The position numbers were made by a program, and so were the translations under genes. From Roseivirga misakiensis (GTDB taxonomy: Bacteria > Bacteroidota > Bacteroidia > Cytophagales > Cyclobacteriaceae), in the NCBI RefSeq assembly GCF_001747105.1, contig NZ_MDGQ01000003.1, forward strand, positions 186,001 to 250,000: a stretch of 64,000 nucleotides of DNA. The letters run 5' to 3'. Shown here piece by piece: positions 35,336-45,696 of the stretch (its first letter is position 1; each line of letters opens with the position of its first letter). The notes under the pieces were generated by a model. That model searched no databases. It was not told where the DNA came from and worked only from the letters and a program-made list of their open reading frames with translations.

Positions 35336-38300
35336 TTATAAACTTAAGGTTGGATTAACTTGAGCTTCAATGGCCTGCTTCCTTTTCTTTGGAATTCGAA
35401 CCGGTTTGCGCGATAAGAAAACTGGTAGGCATACGAATACTGCGATCATGGAAAAGATTAAACCACCAATCGTTCCGATGGCAAGCGAGAACCAAAAGAA
35501 TTCATTTTCACCTTCCAGTAAAAAGGGGATTAAGCCGAAACAGGTAGACAGTACTGTCAATAATATTGGCTGTGCTTTCCCCATTAATGCCTTTAATATG
35601 GCACGATTATGATTTCGCTTGTTGCTGTTATTAAAATCATTTACCACAAAAATCGATGCATTTACTACCAAGCCTCCTAATAGAATAAATGCGGCATACC
35701 CCCCAGAATCCATTGGGAAATCGAATAGCGTAAATATTAGGAAGAGGCCAATAAATGAAATTGGTATCGTCACAATAATGTGTAGCGGTTGTTTCAGACT
35801 TTCGAATAGTACGGCACATATAAAGAAAATTCCAATCAATAAAACTGGAAGCAAGTTGTACTTTTCTTTTTCACTAGAACTACTCCATCTATTGTCGCTC
35901 TTTTCCACAGTATACCCTACAGGTAGTACTGCTGTCATTTCTTCGATGGTAGCTTCTCTATGTCTATTAGCAAATTTAGGTGCTCCGTTATACTGATAAG
36001 CTAGTCGGCGAATGTATTGTCTATCTTCCTTGAAAATTCTATTCGCAGTTTGCTCAAAGGTCAGAGAAGCGTAATCTTGAATTTTGATAAATCTAGCGGT
36101 ATCCAAAGGCAAAGTTTGGTCGGTTAGATCGTATTTGGAAAACCTATCAGCACTACCCGCTTCGACATATACGTTCAACAATTCATCATTGTAATTTGCC
36201 GATAGTGATGCGCCATTGGCAGGTGTTAAATCCTGTAACATTCTGATAACATCACCTCGATTTATTCCTGCAGATGCCAATCGATCTATATCGAAATCTA
36301 GAACATATTCACTCGTAGACTTTTGGTACCAACCTGCTTGTGCATTTACATTTACCTCACTAACCCTTAAATGATTTTTGAGTTTTTCGGCCAAAATTTT
36401 AGCCTGTACTTCGAGTTCATCAAAGTTATAACCTTTCATTTTTATAGATAGGCTTGATGATCCACCACTCTCTCCTCCAGCTGTAAAACCTTGACCATAG
36501 CCCGTAATTCGCCATTCAACACCAGTTAAATCTACTGACCTTGATTGTAGCCTAGCTTTCAATTGATATGGAAGAGCTGAATTTTCATATGCTTCCTTAA
36601 ACATAATGGAAACATCAGCCGACCCTGTCCTTACATTCGTTATGTACTTATCTAGCCCTTCAATACCATCTATGTATTCCTCAATTTTTGAAATAACGAA
36701 ATTTGCATCTTCTAGTGTTGTCCCGAATGGTAAGGTTGCTCTAACAGACAGTCTGGTTCTCTCAGGAGAACCATATCTGTATCCAGAATAGGTTTCGTTA
36801 ACGAATTTCCGCAAGGCTCCACCCAAAACCTTATCAGTAATAGGCCGAATATCATCTTGGTATTTGTCGCTTCCTATGGTTTTATTATACCATTCTTGAC
36901 CTTCCCATTGTACAGGTAATTTGAATACAGGCAAGCCAAAAGCCAAAATCACCATGAGAATAAATGTTTTCCTAAATCGAAGAATAAAACCAATCGTTGC
37001 GGTGTAAGCTCTAAAGCCTTTCACACGCCTTCTAAGCCCCTTAATGCTTAGCTGTTTTCTTATAGACAACTCTTCTTTAAATAGTAGTATATAAAGGGAA
37101 GGCGTAAAGAACAATGCTATAAGGAGTGAGACGCCTAAATTGATCGCTACAACTATAGAGAAGTCCGTGAGGTCCCTTCTATCTTCTTCTGGCAAAAGAA
37201 GAACGATCAGCAAAGCCATAATCGTGGTTAACGATGCTGCCAAAAGTGCCAGGAAAATTCTCGCATTCTTTTTCCGATGCATATGATCGAGCATCACAAT
37301 TGCATTATCCACAATCAGCCCAAAGGATATTGTTACACCAGCAATCGAGTAAATATTCAATTCTACTTTAAAGAGAAAGATTAGAATGGCGGTAATACAG
37401 AGGTTGACGATAATCCCTAAAAAGAGCGTGAAAAGGTATTTTGGGCTTCGATTAATGAGTAAAATAAAAATGATCAGAATAGAAATAGACAAGGCTGTTC
37501 GGATGTAAATCTTATCCATCTCTTTTGCCAAAAACTCTGTATCATCTTGTTCTAGTGTAATACCTATATCGCTATTGAGGTTTAGTTGTAGCTGTGCTAT
37601 GCTTTCCTTCACCTCTTCAGCCAACACAATTTTATTGACTCCAGCGCGAGCATAAATACTCATATAAACAGCATTCTTACCATCGATCCGTTTATAGGAA
37701 TTTGGTTTTTGCTCTTCAATGTAGAGTTCGGCCACATCTTTAAGTCTAATTGCTTTCCCATCAATCAAGGCAATTTCGACTTCTCTAAGGTTGTCCAAAT
37801 CCAACATGCGGGAGGACGTTTTCAAAAAGAATTGTTGACCGCTTGCCAGTTGAGCCATTCCAGCAAAAACATCTCTACTGTTGGTATTTAATGCCTGAAC
37901 GATTTGGGCCTTGTTTAAATCGTAACGAATAAGCGTTGGCAAATCAAAGTCTACGGTAATTTGAAGAGGGTTTCCACCAGTTACATTTACCTCCTTTACC
38001 TCTTTTATCTGAGACAAAGGTTTCTTGATAAATTCATTTACTTCTTGCTGAAGCTTATGTGAGGCAAAAGGGCCGTTAATTGAATAAGAAAGAATGGGCG
38101 TTTCCTGAATTCGATTATCCTCACCACTACTCTGTTCTACGCGAGGATAAGACAGATTTTCAGGTAGTTTTTTATAAATATTTCTGATGATGGTATTGAC
38201 TTCAAACTTTCTAAAATCGATATCATCATTCTTATCGAAATCTAAAGTTATTTGTCCAAAATCATAACCAGATACACTATTTAGCCCGTTTAAACCCTCT

Positions 38301-38509
38301 AGTTGTGATAAAGCGTTTTCAATTGGTGAAGTTGCCAAACGTTCTACGATATCCGGAGACGAATTGGAAAGACTATAGGAGACTGTAAGTGCAGGAACCT
38401 GATAATTAGGCGTGAAGTTAATATTCAGGCGAGGAATAGTTGCTATACCGATAATGGCAAGTACTATAAAAACAATGATTAGCCTGAAAGGTCTCTGTAC
38501 GGAATGCAC
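35336..38509 (-). CDS. RND family efflux permease (AcrB-like)
   Basis: 1057 residues with the RND plan: TM1 near the N-terminus, periplasmic loop, TM2-6, a second loop and TM8-12. Conserved blocks SISLIIIFILLINR, FGLIVDNAIVMLDH (TM4) and EEDRRDLTDFSIVVAINLGVSLLIALFFTP. In TM4 the paired Asp-Asp of AcrB is Asp-Asn here, as in many non-AcrB RND branches. Divergent from the adaptor and the second permease. No adaptor or outer-membrane channel is next to it on this side. Confidence 0.9.
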   Translation of the reverse strand: MHSVQRPFRLIIVFIVLAIIGIATIPRLNINFTPNYQVPALTVSYSLSNSSPDIVERLATSPIENALSQLEGLNGLNSVSGYDFGQITLDFDKNDDIDFRKFEVNTIIRNIYKKLPENLSYPRVEQSSGEDNRIQETPILSYSINGPFASHKLQQEVNEFIKKPLSQIKEVKEVNVTGGNPLQITVDFDLPTLIRYDLNKAQIVQALNTNSRDVFAGMAQLASGQQFFLKTSSRMLDLDNLREVEIALIDGKAIRLKDVAELYIEEQKPNSYKRIDGKNAVYMSIYARAGVNKIVLAEEVKESIAQLQLNLNSDIGITLEQDDTEFLAKEMDKIYIRTALSISILIIFILLINRSPKYLFTLFLGIIVNLCITAILIFLFKVELNIYSIAGVTISFGLIVDNAIVMLDHMHRKKNARIFLALLAASLTTIMALLIVLLLPEEDRRDLTDFSIVVAINLGVSLLIALFFTPSLYILLFKEELSIRKQLSIKGLRRRVKGFRAYTATIGFILRFRKTFILMVILAFGLPVFKLPVQWEGQEWYNKTIGSDKYQDDIRPITDKVLGGALRKFVNETYSGYRYGSPERTRLSVRATLPFGTTLEDANFVISKIEEYIDGIEGLDKYITNVRTGSADVSIMFKEAYENSALPYQLKARLQSRSVDLTGVEWRITGYGQGFTAGGESGGSSSLSIKMKGYNFDELEVQAKILAEKLKNHLRVSEVNVNAQAGWYQKSTSEYVLDFDIDRLASAGINRGDVIRMLQDLTPANGASLSANYNDELLNVYVEAGSADRFSKYDLTDQTLPLDTARFIKIQDYASLTFEQTANRIFKEDRQYIRRLAYQYNGAPKFANRHREATIEEMTAVLPVGYTVEKSDNRWSSSSEKEKYNLLPVLLIGIFFICAVLFESLKQPLHIIVTIPISFIGLFLIFTLFDFPMDSGGYAAFILLGGLVVNASIFVVNDFNNSNKRNHNRAILKALMGKAQPILLTVLSTCFGLIPFLLEGENEFFWFSLAIGTIGGLIFSMIAVFVCLPVFLSRKPVRIPKKRKQAIEAQVNPTLSL

Positions 38510-38543
38510 AACGTAATTTTACGCAAATTTTTATTTTTAATTC

Positions 38544-38570
38544 ATTTGTTTCGTACTATTTTTAACAAAT
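38544..38570. repeat. Inverted repeat in the divergent RND promoter region
   Basis: ATTTGTT (38544-38550) and AACAAAT (38564-38570) form a 7-bp inverted repeat with a 13-base spacer, ending at the adaptor start codon. The region between the two divergent genes is only 61 bases long, so a regulator binding here could affect both genes. No regulator gene is adjacent. Confidence 0.45.
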
Positions 38571-39629
38571 ATGTTTAAAAAAATAATCTACCTATTTCTA
38601 ATCACCTGTATTTTTAGTTGTAAACCAGAGCAGGTAGAAACTGAAATCCCCGAAACACAATCGCTCAAAAAGGATGTGGCCCCTACAATGATTTCTGTAG
38701 CCACCGCCCAATATCGACCTTTTGAGTTCTTGATTAATTCCTCTGGAACAATCGCTTCGGGCAATGAACTGGCCATTACTTTTCAAGGAAGTGGTGTATT
38801 AGAACAACTCAATATTAAGAATGGGCAGATGGTTAAAAAAGGCCAAATCATTGGTCAACTTGAGAATACTCAACAAGAATTTGCATTAGAGAAAGCCAAA
38901 GTAGCCCTTGAAGATGCCCAAGTCAGATTCACAGATGCTTCCATGACCTACGGATCGGAAATCAGTGATTTACAAAAGAAAAACATAGAAGTTCAAAATG
39001 GAGTACCTACAGCAAGGATTAACCTGAGAGAGGCGGAGATGAATCTAGCCAAAACTCAAATCTTGGCACCAATCACGGGAATCATTGCTGAATTGGAAGA
39101 AAAAGAAGGCAACATAGTATCGAGTGGTAGCAAGCTAGCCGCTATTTATGAACCGAAAAACCTCACGCTGTCGGCAAAAATCCTAGAAACAGATTATCAA
39201 TACGTGAGCATAGGCCAACGAGCGGATGTATACGCGTTATCCTTTAGGGAAAAAGTATTCGAGGCATTTGTCAATGAAATCAATCCCAAAGTGGATGATA
39301 ATGGCATGGTTGAAGTTAAGCTGCAATTAAAAGATACCGAAGGCTTACTACCTGGCATGAATGCGAATGCTGTGATAAGAATACCGCAGTCGGACAATAT
39401 TATTGTACCTCGAGATGCTTTGGTCATCAAATCAGGCCGTCAGGTAGTATTTACTTTTGAAGACGGTATGGCAAAATGGAAATATGTGAAAGTAGGACTT
39501 GATAATGGGGTTGATATCGAAATTTTAGAGGGACTTGAGGAAGGTGATCAAGTCATTGTTTCTGACAACCTACTTCAAATTGGACATGAGGCAAAAGTGG
39601 CCATCAGTTCTGACTTAAATAACAATTAA
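38571..39629 (+). CDS. RND efflux periplasmic adaptor (membrane fusion protein)
   Basis: 352 residues, lipoprotein (CIFSC, Cys17). Lipoyl-like hairpin block VKKGQIIGQLENTQQEFALEK, an alpha hairpin (EVQ...REAEMNLAKTQILAPITG), the 'APITGIIAELEEKEGNIVSSGS' domain, and a beta-barrel/MP domain at the C-terminus. It links the inner-membrane permease to an outer-membrane channel. It starts 61 bases from the divergent permease and its stop is 5 bases before the second permease, so permease 2 is its primary partner. Confidence 0.9.
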   Translation: MFKKIIYLFLITCIFSCKPEQVETEIPETQSLKKDVAPTMISVATAQYRPFEFLINSSGTIASGNELAITFQGSGVLEQLNIKNGQMVKKGQIIGQLENTQQEFALEKAKVALEDAQVRFTDASMTYGSEISDLQKKNIEVQNGVPTARINLREAEMNLAKTQILAPITGIIAELEEKEGNIVSSGSKLAAIYEPKNLTLSAKILETDYQYVSIGQRADVYALSFREKVFEAFVNEINPKVDDNGMVEVKLQLKDTEGLLPGMNANAVIRIPQSDNIIVPRDALVIKSGRQVVFTFEDGMAKWKYVKVGLDNGVDIEILEGLEEGDQVIVSDNLLQIGHEAKVAISSDLNNN

Positions 39630-39634
39630 GCCTC

Positions 39635-42600
39635 ATGGTAAGGTTTCTTATAAATCGACCTATTGCGGTTTTTCTATCCTTCATAGGTATACTTTTCTTT
39701 AGTGTACTTGCTATTCAGAATTTACCCATCTCTCTACTACCAAGTATTGAAGTGCCATCGGTAGTCATCAAAGTAGACTACCCGAATAATTCAGCTCAAG
39801 TAGTTGAAAATAGTATTCTAGACCAGATCAGGACTGAGCTAAATTCACTAAATAACTTAAAGTCGATAGAAAGTACAGCGAGTAGTGAAACTGGCCTGAT
39901 CAAGCTAGAATTCAATTACGGTACTAGAATGGACTTAGCCTATATTGAAATCAACGAGAAAGTAGATCGGCTTCAAGAATCTATTCCTAGAGATATCGAT
40001 CGGCCAAGAATAATTAGAATCAATACTTCTGATATTCCAATCGTTCGACTCCAAGTTATCCCAAAAGATGCCGATAACTTTATTGGGCTTTCAGAATTAG
40101 CCGATAGGGTACTAAAAAAGAGGTTAGAACAAATCGAAGGAGTTTCCATTGTAGACATCAATGGAGCCCGCGAACAATACATCTCCATCCAGCCTAATAA
40201 AGAGCAATTAGCCGCCCTTAAAATTCCAGAGTCACAGATTGAATCTGTTCTCAACAGTGCCAATCAGTCGCTAGGTAAGCTGTCTATAAAAGACGGCCAG
40301 TACCGATACTTTGTGAGAATGGCTAATCGGCTCGATGACATTAATGAAATCAAAAAGCTTCCACTTGCTACTCCTTCAGGTGAAGTGATCAGTTTAAATC
40401 AAATTGCAACTGTTCAATTCGAAACTGAAAAAGTATTAAGCTATCATTTATTTGGACGAGATGAGGGTTTAGTTATAACAGTACACAAGCAAAACAGCGC
40501 CAAAATGACTGAGCTTGTGCCTCTTGTTTATGAGGCCATCGAAAGGTTCAAAATAGATTACCCTGATGCCGATTTTGACTTAACACAAGATCAATCGACC
40601 CTCCTGAACGCTGGCATAGACAACTTGACTACAAGTTTAATATACGGTGGTGTCTTTGCATTTCTTGTGCTTTTCTTATTCATGGGAAATTTCAAAATGC
40701 CTATCATTATGGGTATTACCCTACCCGTTTCTCTCTTAATAAGCTTCATACTGTTCAGAGCTGTAGGGCTATCAATCAATATTATTTCACTAAGTGGTTT
40801 GGCGCTAGGGCTAGGTATGCTCATAGACAATGCCATCATTGTGATTGATAACATTACTAGAAAAAGAAAAGATGGGTTAGATATTTTTGAAGCCTGCATT
40901 CAAGGAGTCAATGAAGTAATGGCTCCACTGATAAGCTCCGTACTCACCACTCTAGCCGTTTTTGTACCACTTGTCTTTTTAAATGGGTTAACTGGCTCTC
41001 TTTTCTATGATCAAGCAGTTTCTGTTGCGATCATTCTTGGTACTTCATTATTGGTTGCCTTCATACTATTACCATTGCTTTACCGGGTTTTCTTCCAAAA
41101 ATCAAAGCGGAAAATTAAGGAGGATAGTTTCTTCTTTCTTTTAATTCTAAAAGGATATAAAGCAATATTTAACGCGATTTGGAAGTTTAAAGGATTGAGC
41201 TTTCTGATTCTTCTCTTACTAATCCCTTTGGCCTATTTTGGCATAGCTAGTTTTGAAAAAAGTGGACTACCCGACATAGAAAAGACCGAAAGTTTGATCT
41301 CGATTAATTGGAACGAACCGATAGATGCAGAAGCCAATAAGGTGAGAGTAAAAGAACTCTTAACGGATCTACCTGTTAGCGCCATCACGGAAACTGATAT
41401 TGGGATTAGTCAGTTTTTACTCGCCCTAGAAGATGGAAGAGTTGAAAATGCAGAGTTGTATCTGAAATTCGAATCCAAAGAAGAAAAGTTTGAAACAGAA
41501 AACTGGTTCTCTGACTATTTTAAAGCGAGGCACCCAAATGCTTCTTTAAAAATCGAAGACGCGCCAAATGCTTTTGATCAAATTTTTGAAAGTGATAATC
41601 GCTATTTCATTTCCAAATGGAAGAATTTAGGACGTAATGAATTACTTGATGAAAATAGCCTTAGTAAACTTTTAGCCGATATTTCTGCCTATACCAATGC
41701 TCCAACTCAAAATGGTAAGGGATTTCTGTTCGAAGAATCGCTTCAGGCTGTTATTGATAGTAAAGCGTTGGCCTTTTACGGCATTACAGAAAGTTCTTTC
41801 AAAAATGCCTTATCGAAATCATTAGATGGATTCTTAGTGACGGAAATAAGAAGATTTGGAGAGGTCACCCCTATTAAAATTAATCGCTCTCAAGGAGACT
41901 TAAGGTCTAAGCTTGCCAATGCAACTGTTCAAGGCAGGGATGGGCAGGAATATCAATTGACAAATTTCGTGAACCTCGAATTCGTTAACATAGAAAAAAA
42001 TATAACAGCCGATAGAACAGGCCCTTACCAGTCGATAGAGTGGGAAGCTATATCAGATGAAGATGTCTTGGAACTAACGAAGTCTCTGCCAAAAGTAGGT
42101 GCTAAATACGGACTAAACGTTGATTTTAGTGGTAGCTATTTTGAAAGTAAAGAGAACCTGAAACAGCTCATTTTTATTTTAGTAATATCTGTTTCACTGC
42201 TTTACTTTATTCTGGCCGCCCAATTTGAGTCTTTGATTCAACCGCTAATTGTAATCTTCACTCTACCACTTGGTATTTTGGGCGCCTTGGTCGTTTTAAA
42301 ACTTGCTGGGATTACCTTGAACGTAATGTCTGCAATAGGGATCATTGTGATGTTAGGAATCATGGTGAACGATGCTATTCTGAAGATCGATACGATTAAT
42401 AGATTCAAAGCAGAAATTACATCTAAAGATAAAAGTGAAAGGAAAAACATGATTGCGGAAGCGATTGCAAAAACTGGTCAAATACGACTTAAACCTATCT
42501 TGATGACTTCCATTACCACAATATTAGCCCTTCTACCAGTTGTATTTTCTGCCGGTATTGGTGCTGATTTGCAAAGGCCTTTGGTATTTTCTGTGATTGG

Positions 42601-42676
42601 CGGCCTAACAATAGGAACTTTTACCGCACTGTACTTTGTACCGTTAGCTTACTGGTTTGTGACTAAGAAGAAATAG
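39635..42676 (+). CDS. RND family efflux permease
   Basis: 1013 residues, same RND plan as the divergent permease: TM1 (FLINRPIAVFLSFIGILFF), periplasmic domain, TM4 motif LGMLIDNAIIVIDNIT (Asp-Asn again), and TM10-12 with LGIMVNDAILKIDTIN and SITTILALLPVVFSAGIGADLQRPLVFSVIGGL. Translationally adjacent to the adaptor. Substrate unknown; the locus has no TolC-type gene, so the channel must come from elsewhere. Confidence 0.91.
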   Translation: MVRFLINRPIAVFLSFIGILFFSVLAIQNLPISLLPSIEVPSVVIKVDYPNNSAQVVENSILDQIRTELNSLNNLKSIESTASSETGLIKLEFNYGTRMDLAYIEINEKVDRLQESIPRDIDRPRIIRINTSDIPIVRLQVIPKDADNFIGLSELADRVLKKRLEQIEGVSIVDINGAREQYISIQPNKEQLAALKIPESQIESVLNSANQSLGKLSIKDGQYRYFVRMANRLDDINEIKKLPLATPSGEVISLNQIATVQFETEKVLSYHLFGRDEGLVITVHKQNSAKMTELVPLVYEAIERFKIDYPDADFDLTQDQSTLLNAGIDNLTTSLIYGGVFAFLVLFLFMGNFKMPIIMGITLPVSLLISFILFRAVGLSINIISLSGLALGLGMLIDNAIIVIDNITRKRKDGLDIFEACIQGVNEVMAPLISSVLTTLAVFVPLVFLNGLTGSLFYDQAVSVAIILGTSLLVAFILLPLLYRVFFQKSKRKIKEDSFFFLLILKGYKAIFNAIWKFKGLSFLILLLLIPLAYFGIASFEKSGLPDIEKTESLISINWNEPIDAEANKVRVKELLTDLPVSAITETDIGISQFLLALEDGRVENAELYLKFESKEEKFETENWFSDYFKARHPNASLKIEDAPNAFDQIFESDNRYFISKWKNLGRNELLDENSLSKLLADISAYTNAPTQNGKGFLFEESLQAVIDSKALAFYGITESSFKNALSKSLDGFLVTEIRRFGEVTPIKINRSQGDLRSKLANATVQGRDGQEYQLTNFVNLEFVNIEKNITADRTGPYQSIEWEAISDEDVLELTKSLPKVGAKYGLNVDFSGSYFESKENLKQLIFILVISVSLLYFILAAQFESLIQPLIVIFTLPLGILGALVVLKLAGITLNVMSAIGIIVMLGIMVNDAILKIDTINRFKAEITSKDKSERKNMIAEAIAKTGQIRLKPILMTSITTILALLPVVFSAGIGADLQRPLVFSVIGGLTIGTFTALYFVPLAYWFVTKKK

Positions 42677-42681
42677 CACTT

Positions 42682-42708
42682 CTTTTCGAATTATTTAATC
42701 TCGAAAAG
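42682..42708. terminator. Hairpin between convergent genes, possible weak terminator
   Basis: CTTTTCGA (42682-42689) pairs perfectly with TCGAAAAG (42701-42708) around an 11-base loop. It spans the stop codon of the convergent propeller gene. T runs are poor, so termination is uncertain. Confidence 0.4.
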
Positions 42709-43710
42709 ATCAATCGTTCCGTTTTCACGATCGAAAGCAATCAGTTTATTACCTTCTGGTTGCAATTCAAAAGTTGCATAAGAGCTTTTTTCTGGTAAAA
42801 GAATTTTTCCTGATGGACGCCAAGTCTCATTCTCATTAGTGTATTTCAATAAAATATTAGCTCTACTCTTTTGATCCTTATCGCGTGAATAGATCATTAG
42901 AAACAACTCATTATCAATCAATCTAACACTACTAATGGTCAATTTACCTGACGTCTTTCTAATCTGGTTCTTTCCGTTACCATTAATAGAAAGCCCAGTA
43001 GCGTTATTCGTGCTCAACCTCTTTTTAACCATCGACAAATCCTTTAAATCTTTACGGTCGATTAAACTCCAATTCTTATCGTAGGTATCAATTACTAGGC
43101 CATCGAAAGCAGAAATAACAATGAATTGATTGTCGCCTGAAAGTATAAAACGCCCCATAGGCGAAGGAACAGTTGATTCATCCAAAGAAATGCTCTCAGC
43201 GCTTTCTCTTTTACTTAAATTATAACTTAAAACATCAACACTTGGGTCAGAGATACTTGTAAAGAACATCTTTGATTTATCAATGGCCACTGTCTGGTAT
43301 ATCAGCATATACTCAAAAGAGAATCCTTTTTTTAACTTGGCCTCTTTGATATCAATAGGCCATACTCTAAAGTTGTTGTTGTCATAGATGTATAGTTCTT
43401 TTTCATATCTATCATGTAGAAGCATATAAGGCCGACCAAACTCATCAGGTCCTTGTCCCAATTCACCAAAAGTTCGTATATCATTTAGGTCTATATCGCC
43501 AATAGCAATCTTACCTGCTTTATCATCAACTATCACCCATTGATTATCAAGAACTTTGATATCAGTGACATTTACAACAAACCCTTTTTCACCATAAGTA
43601 TCAATACTCTTAGTTCTTTTGGCTACAATATCTTCGGGCTCTTGTGAGAATGAAGTAACACTGAAAAAAAATAGAATAACTAGTACACTGAATCTACTAA
43701 TGAACCTCAT
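42691..43710 (-). CDS. 6-bladed beta-propeller exported protein
   Basis: 339 residues with a signal peptide (FSVLVILFFFSVTSFSQ). Blade motif FGELGQGPDEFGRPYMLL matches the family hallmark, followed by repeated 'YIYDNNNFRVWPID' strands. Unlike its neighbours it has no lipobox cysteine, so it is probably periplasmic or secreted. Last gene of the minus-strand propeller run (42.7-47.4 kb). Function unknown. Confidence 0.78.
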   Translation of the reverse strand: MRFISRFSVLVILFFFSVTSFSQEPEDIVAKRTKSIDTYGEKGFVVNVTDIKVLDNQWVIVDDKAGKIAIGDIDLNDIRTFGELGQGPDEFGRPYMLLHDRYEKELYIYDNNNFRVWPIDIKEAKLKKGFSFEYMLIYQTVAIDKSKMFFTSISDPSVDVLSYNLSKRESAESISLDESTVPSPMGRFILSGDNQFIVISAFDGLVIDTYDKNWSLIDRKDLKDLSMVKKRLSTNNATGLSINGNGKNQIRKTSGKLTISSVRLIDNELFLMIYSRDKDQKSRANILLKYTNENETWRPSGKILLPEKSSYATFELQPEGNKLIAFDRENGTIDLFEIK

Positions 43711-43880
43711 AATCTTGTCGTGTTTATTTACAAAATCAACGTGAAAGTAGATTCATTGTTCAGCGTTCAATCGGATAGGTTTCCATTAAACCTTCATGGC
43801 CTACTATTTCGGATTTATTGGATTGATAACTCGACAGAGCTCTTATCTCTATTGCTCCGCAAATTTCGAGCAAGAATTGT

Positions 43881-44492
43881 CTAAAATAACTCTGTTCTTT
43901 TTACGTGACTCGTTATGAACTCTTCCGTATATTTCAAATCTTCTTTAATAGGAATATGTGCATCAACAACTTTTCCAAATTTATCGACTACAAAAAAGTA
44001 AGGTATATTTAAACTATCTAGAGGAAACAAGTCTTGACCCAATGGCACATTGTAAACATCTTGTTCTATACCATTAATACGTTTAAAAGTGTTCAGGTAT
44101 GATTTGCTCTGATATGTAGATAAATACTCTAGTTTCAAATTAGAAGTATTTAAAAGTTTAATAACCTCCTCAGTACAAGTATTGCATCCAAGTTCTGTAT
44201 ATCTAAAAAAGATTGTATAGTCATTGGTTAAAACATTTTTCATATTTATTGACATACCACTTTCCTTAAGAAGTTCAATATTTTCAAAATCTAAGCTCGA
44301 TATGTAAAAATCCTTACTCCTAATTAAGTTATTCGAAAGTTTACTGTTTATAAAAGACCCTACCATTTCTTCATACTTCAATAAGTCATAATCCTCGCTG
44401 ATTCTAGTTTTATTTGATTGCTCAAACATGAAAAGAATTAAAAAGACCAACGCCAAGGACAGCGTCAATATCGACATCAATCTATTTTTCAT
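43881..44492 (-). CDS. Thioredoxin-fold protein of the propeller operon
   Basis: 203 residues. A membrane anchor at about residues 5-23 (LMSILTLSLALVFLILFMF), then a thioredoxin-like domain with C103-N-T-C106 in FRYTELGCNTCTEEV, and the cis-proline-like NIPYFFVVDKFGKVVDAHIP. CxxC with NT in the middle is unlike TlpA (CGPC) or DsbA, so redox activity is plausible but not certain. It overlaps the upstream propeller gene by 11 bases. A similar thioredoxin-like partner is common in such clusters; the job could be to handle the cysteine-bearing peptide encoded upstream. Confidence 0.7.
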   Translation of the reverse strand: MKNRLMSILTLSLALVFLILFMFEQSNKTRISEDYDLLKYEEMVGSFINSKLSNNLIRSKDFYISSLDFENIELLKESGMSINMKNVLTNDYTIFFRYTELGCNTCTEEVIKLLNTSNLKLEYLSTYQSKSYLNTFKRINGIEQDVYNVPLGQDLFPLDSLNIPYFFVVDKFGKVVDAHIPIKEDLKYTEEFITSHVKRTELF

Positions 44493-45669
44493 CTTTAACT
44501 TTTATCTTAACTAGAATCGGATTATCTGTCTCATTTACATTTTGAAAAGGATATTCTTTCATAATTACCTCTCCATTCTCATCATTTGCCGCAAGAAATT
44601 CATCAGCATCATAAAACCCATAAAAGTATTTATCATCCGATGCTATGATCGAAGGTAGCATTACCCCTTTTGAATCTGGTTTATTTGTGGGTAGATAAAG
44701 AAATCCATCGCTCTTGTTTTTTGGAATTATAGCCTGCATATGAATCCTTAATCCATTCATTTTTACAGGATTTGTATAACCTAAAGCATAGCTTGAAGCA
44801 GTTGAGTAGGCATTTCTGAGTTGTGCGAATGGTTTTTTATTCTCAAAAATGCGGTAATTATTGACTTTTATTTCTCTATAGTCTTTCTCGATTCCTAAAC
44901 GTCCAAAATCAACTTTGGCAACTGAAACCAATTCATTGTTCTTGTTCAATGAATAAATATTCTCGTCAAACTTTTTTGTGAAAAGAACCTCTTGCCCATT
45001 GTGTGACAAATGAAACCTCTCGACAATTGTCATATTCGCTTGTCGACTATCGATTTTGAAATACTCTTTCGAGGCCCTTCCATCAACATCACCTAAAACT
45101 ACCAAAGGACCAACATCTCCATCATTTTCATCTACACTGTAGTGACTCAAATAATATAAGAACAAATCATTACTAATCCATTCAAGAGACGTATACCAAA
45201 GGTCATTTCGTTCCACTCTGAGTAAATCGCCTTCAAAATTAAATACATATAGCCTACGCTTACCTAAATCACTTATTAAAATCTCTTTCTCTTCTCGATT
45301 GATAGTGAAGTCGTTGATTCTATTCAATTCCTCAGGACCTTGTCCGCTGGCAGCTATTTTATTTATAAAACTTCCATCACTCCGATAAATGAATAATGCT
45401 TTAGAGACATTTTTATCCAATACAAAAACCAAATCATCAACCACTTTCAGTTCATCAATAGTTCCTATTAAAGCTTGACTATTTGTTTCTAACGGAATGT
45501 ATTGAACATCATATTGACCTAGAAAATCCTTAGGAGGTTCAAACCAACCTGCATCTATAGATATTAGCATTGAACCATTTTCAACTTCTTCAATTCCAAT
45601 ATTCGCACCATCTTCGCAAGAAGTAATCCAACATAAAATTAAGAGGGGTGTAATTATTTTTTTTAACAT
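44482..45669 (-). CDS. 6-bladed beta-propeller lipoprotein
   Basis: 395 residues from ATG 45669 (frame open to 45681). Lipoprotein signal MLKKIITPLLILCWITSC (Cys18). Family hallmark IAASGQGPEELNRINDF with 'YIPLETNSQALIGTIDELKV' before it, the usual start of BF3164-like propellers. Several blade repeats of form 'LYVFNFEGDLLRVE'. Function unknown. It overlaps the thioredoxin-like gene and is separated from a perfect 13-bp hairpin by 27 bases. Confidence 0.8.
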   Translation of the reverse strand: MLKKIITPLLILCWITSCEDGANIGIEEVENGSMLISIDAGWFEPPKDFLGQYDVQYIPLETNSQALIGTIDELKVVDDLVFVLDKNVSKALFIYRSDGSFINKIAASGQGPEELNRINDFTINREEKEILISDLGKRRLYVFNFEGDLLRVERNDLWYTSLEWISNDLFLYYLSHYSVDENDGDVGPLVVLGDVDGRASKEYFKIDSRQANMTIVERFHLSHNGQEVLFTKKFDENIYSLNKNNELVSVAKVDFGRLGIEKDYREIKVNNYRIFENKKPFAQLRNAYSTASSYALGYTNPVKMNGLRIHMQAIIPKNKSDGFLYLPTNKPDSKGVMLPSIIASDDKYFYGFYDADEFLAANDENGEVIMKEYPFQNVNETDNPILVKIKVKDEK

Positions 45670-45696
45670 ATTATATACCATCAGGGGAGAGCCTTA

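Noticed and set aside
35370-35996. Plus-strand frames opposite the RND permease
   Set aside because: Antisense shadows of a conserved permease.
43711-43880. Another peptide relic between the thioredoxin-like and propeller genes
   Set aside because: Only very short frames with stops on the minus strand; no signal peptide or cysteine pattern.
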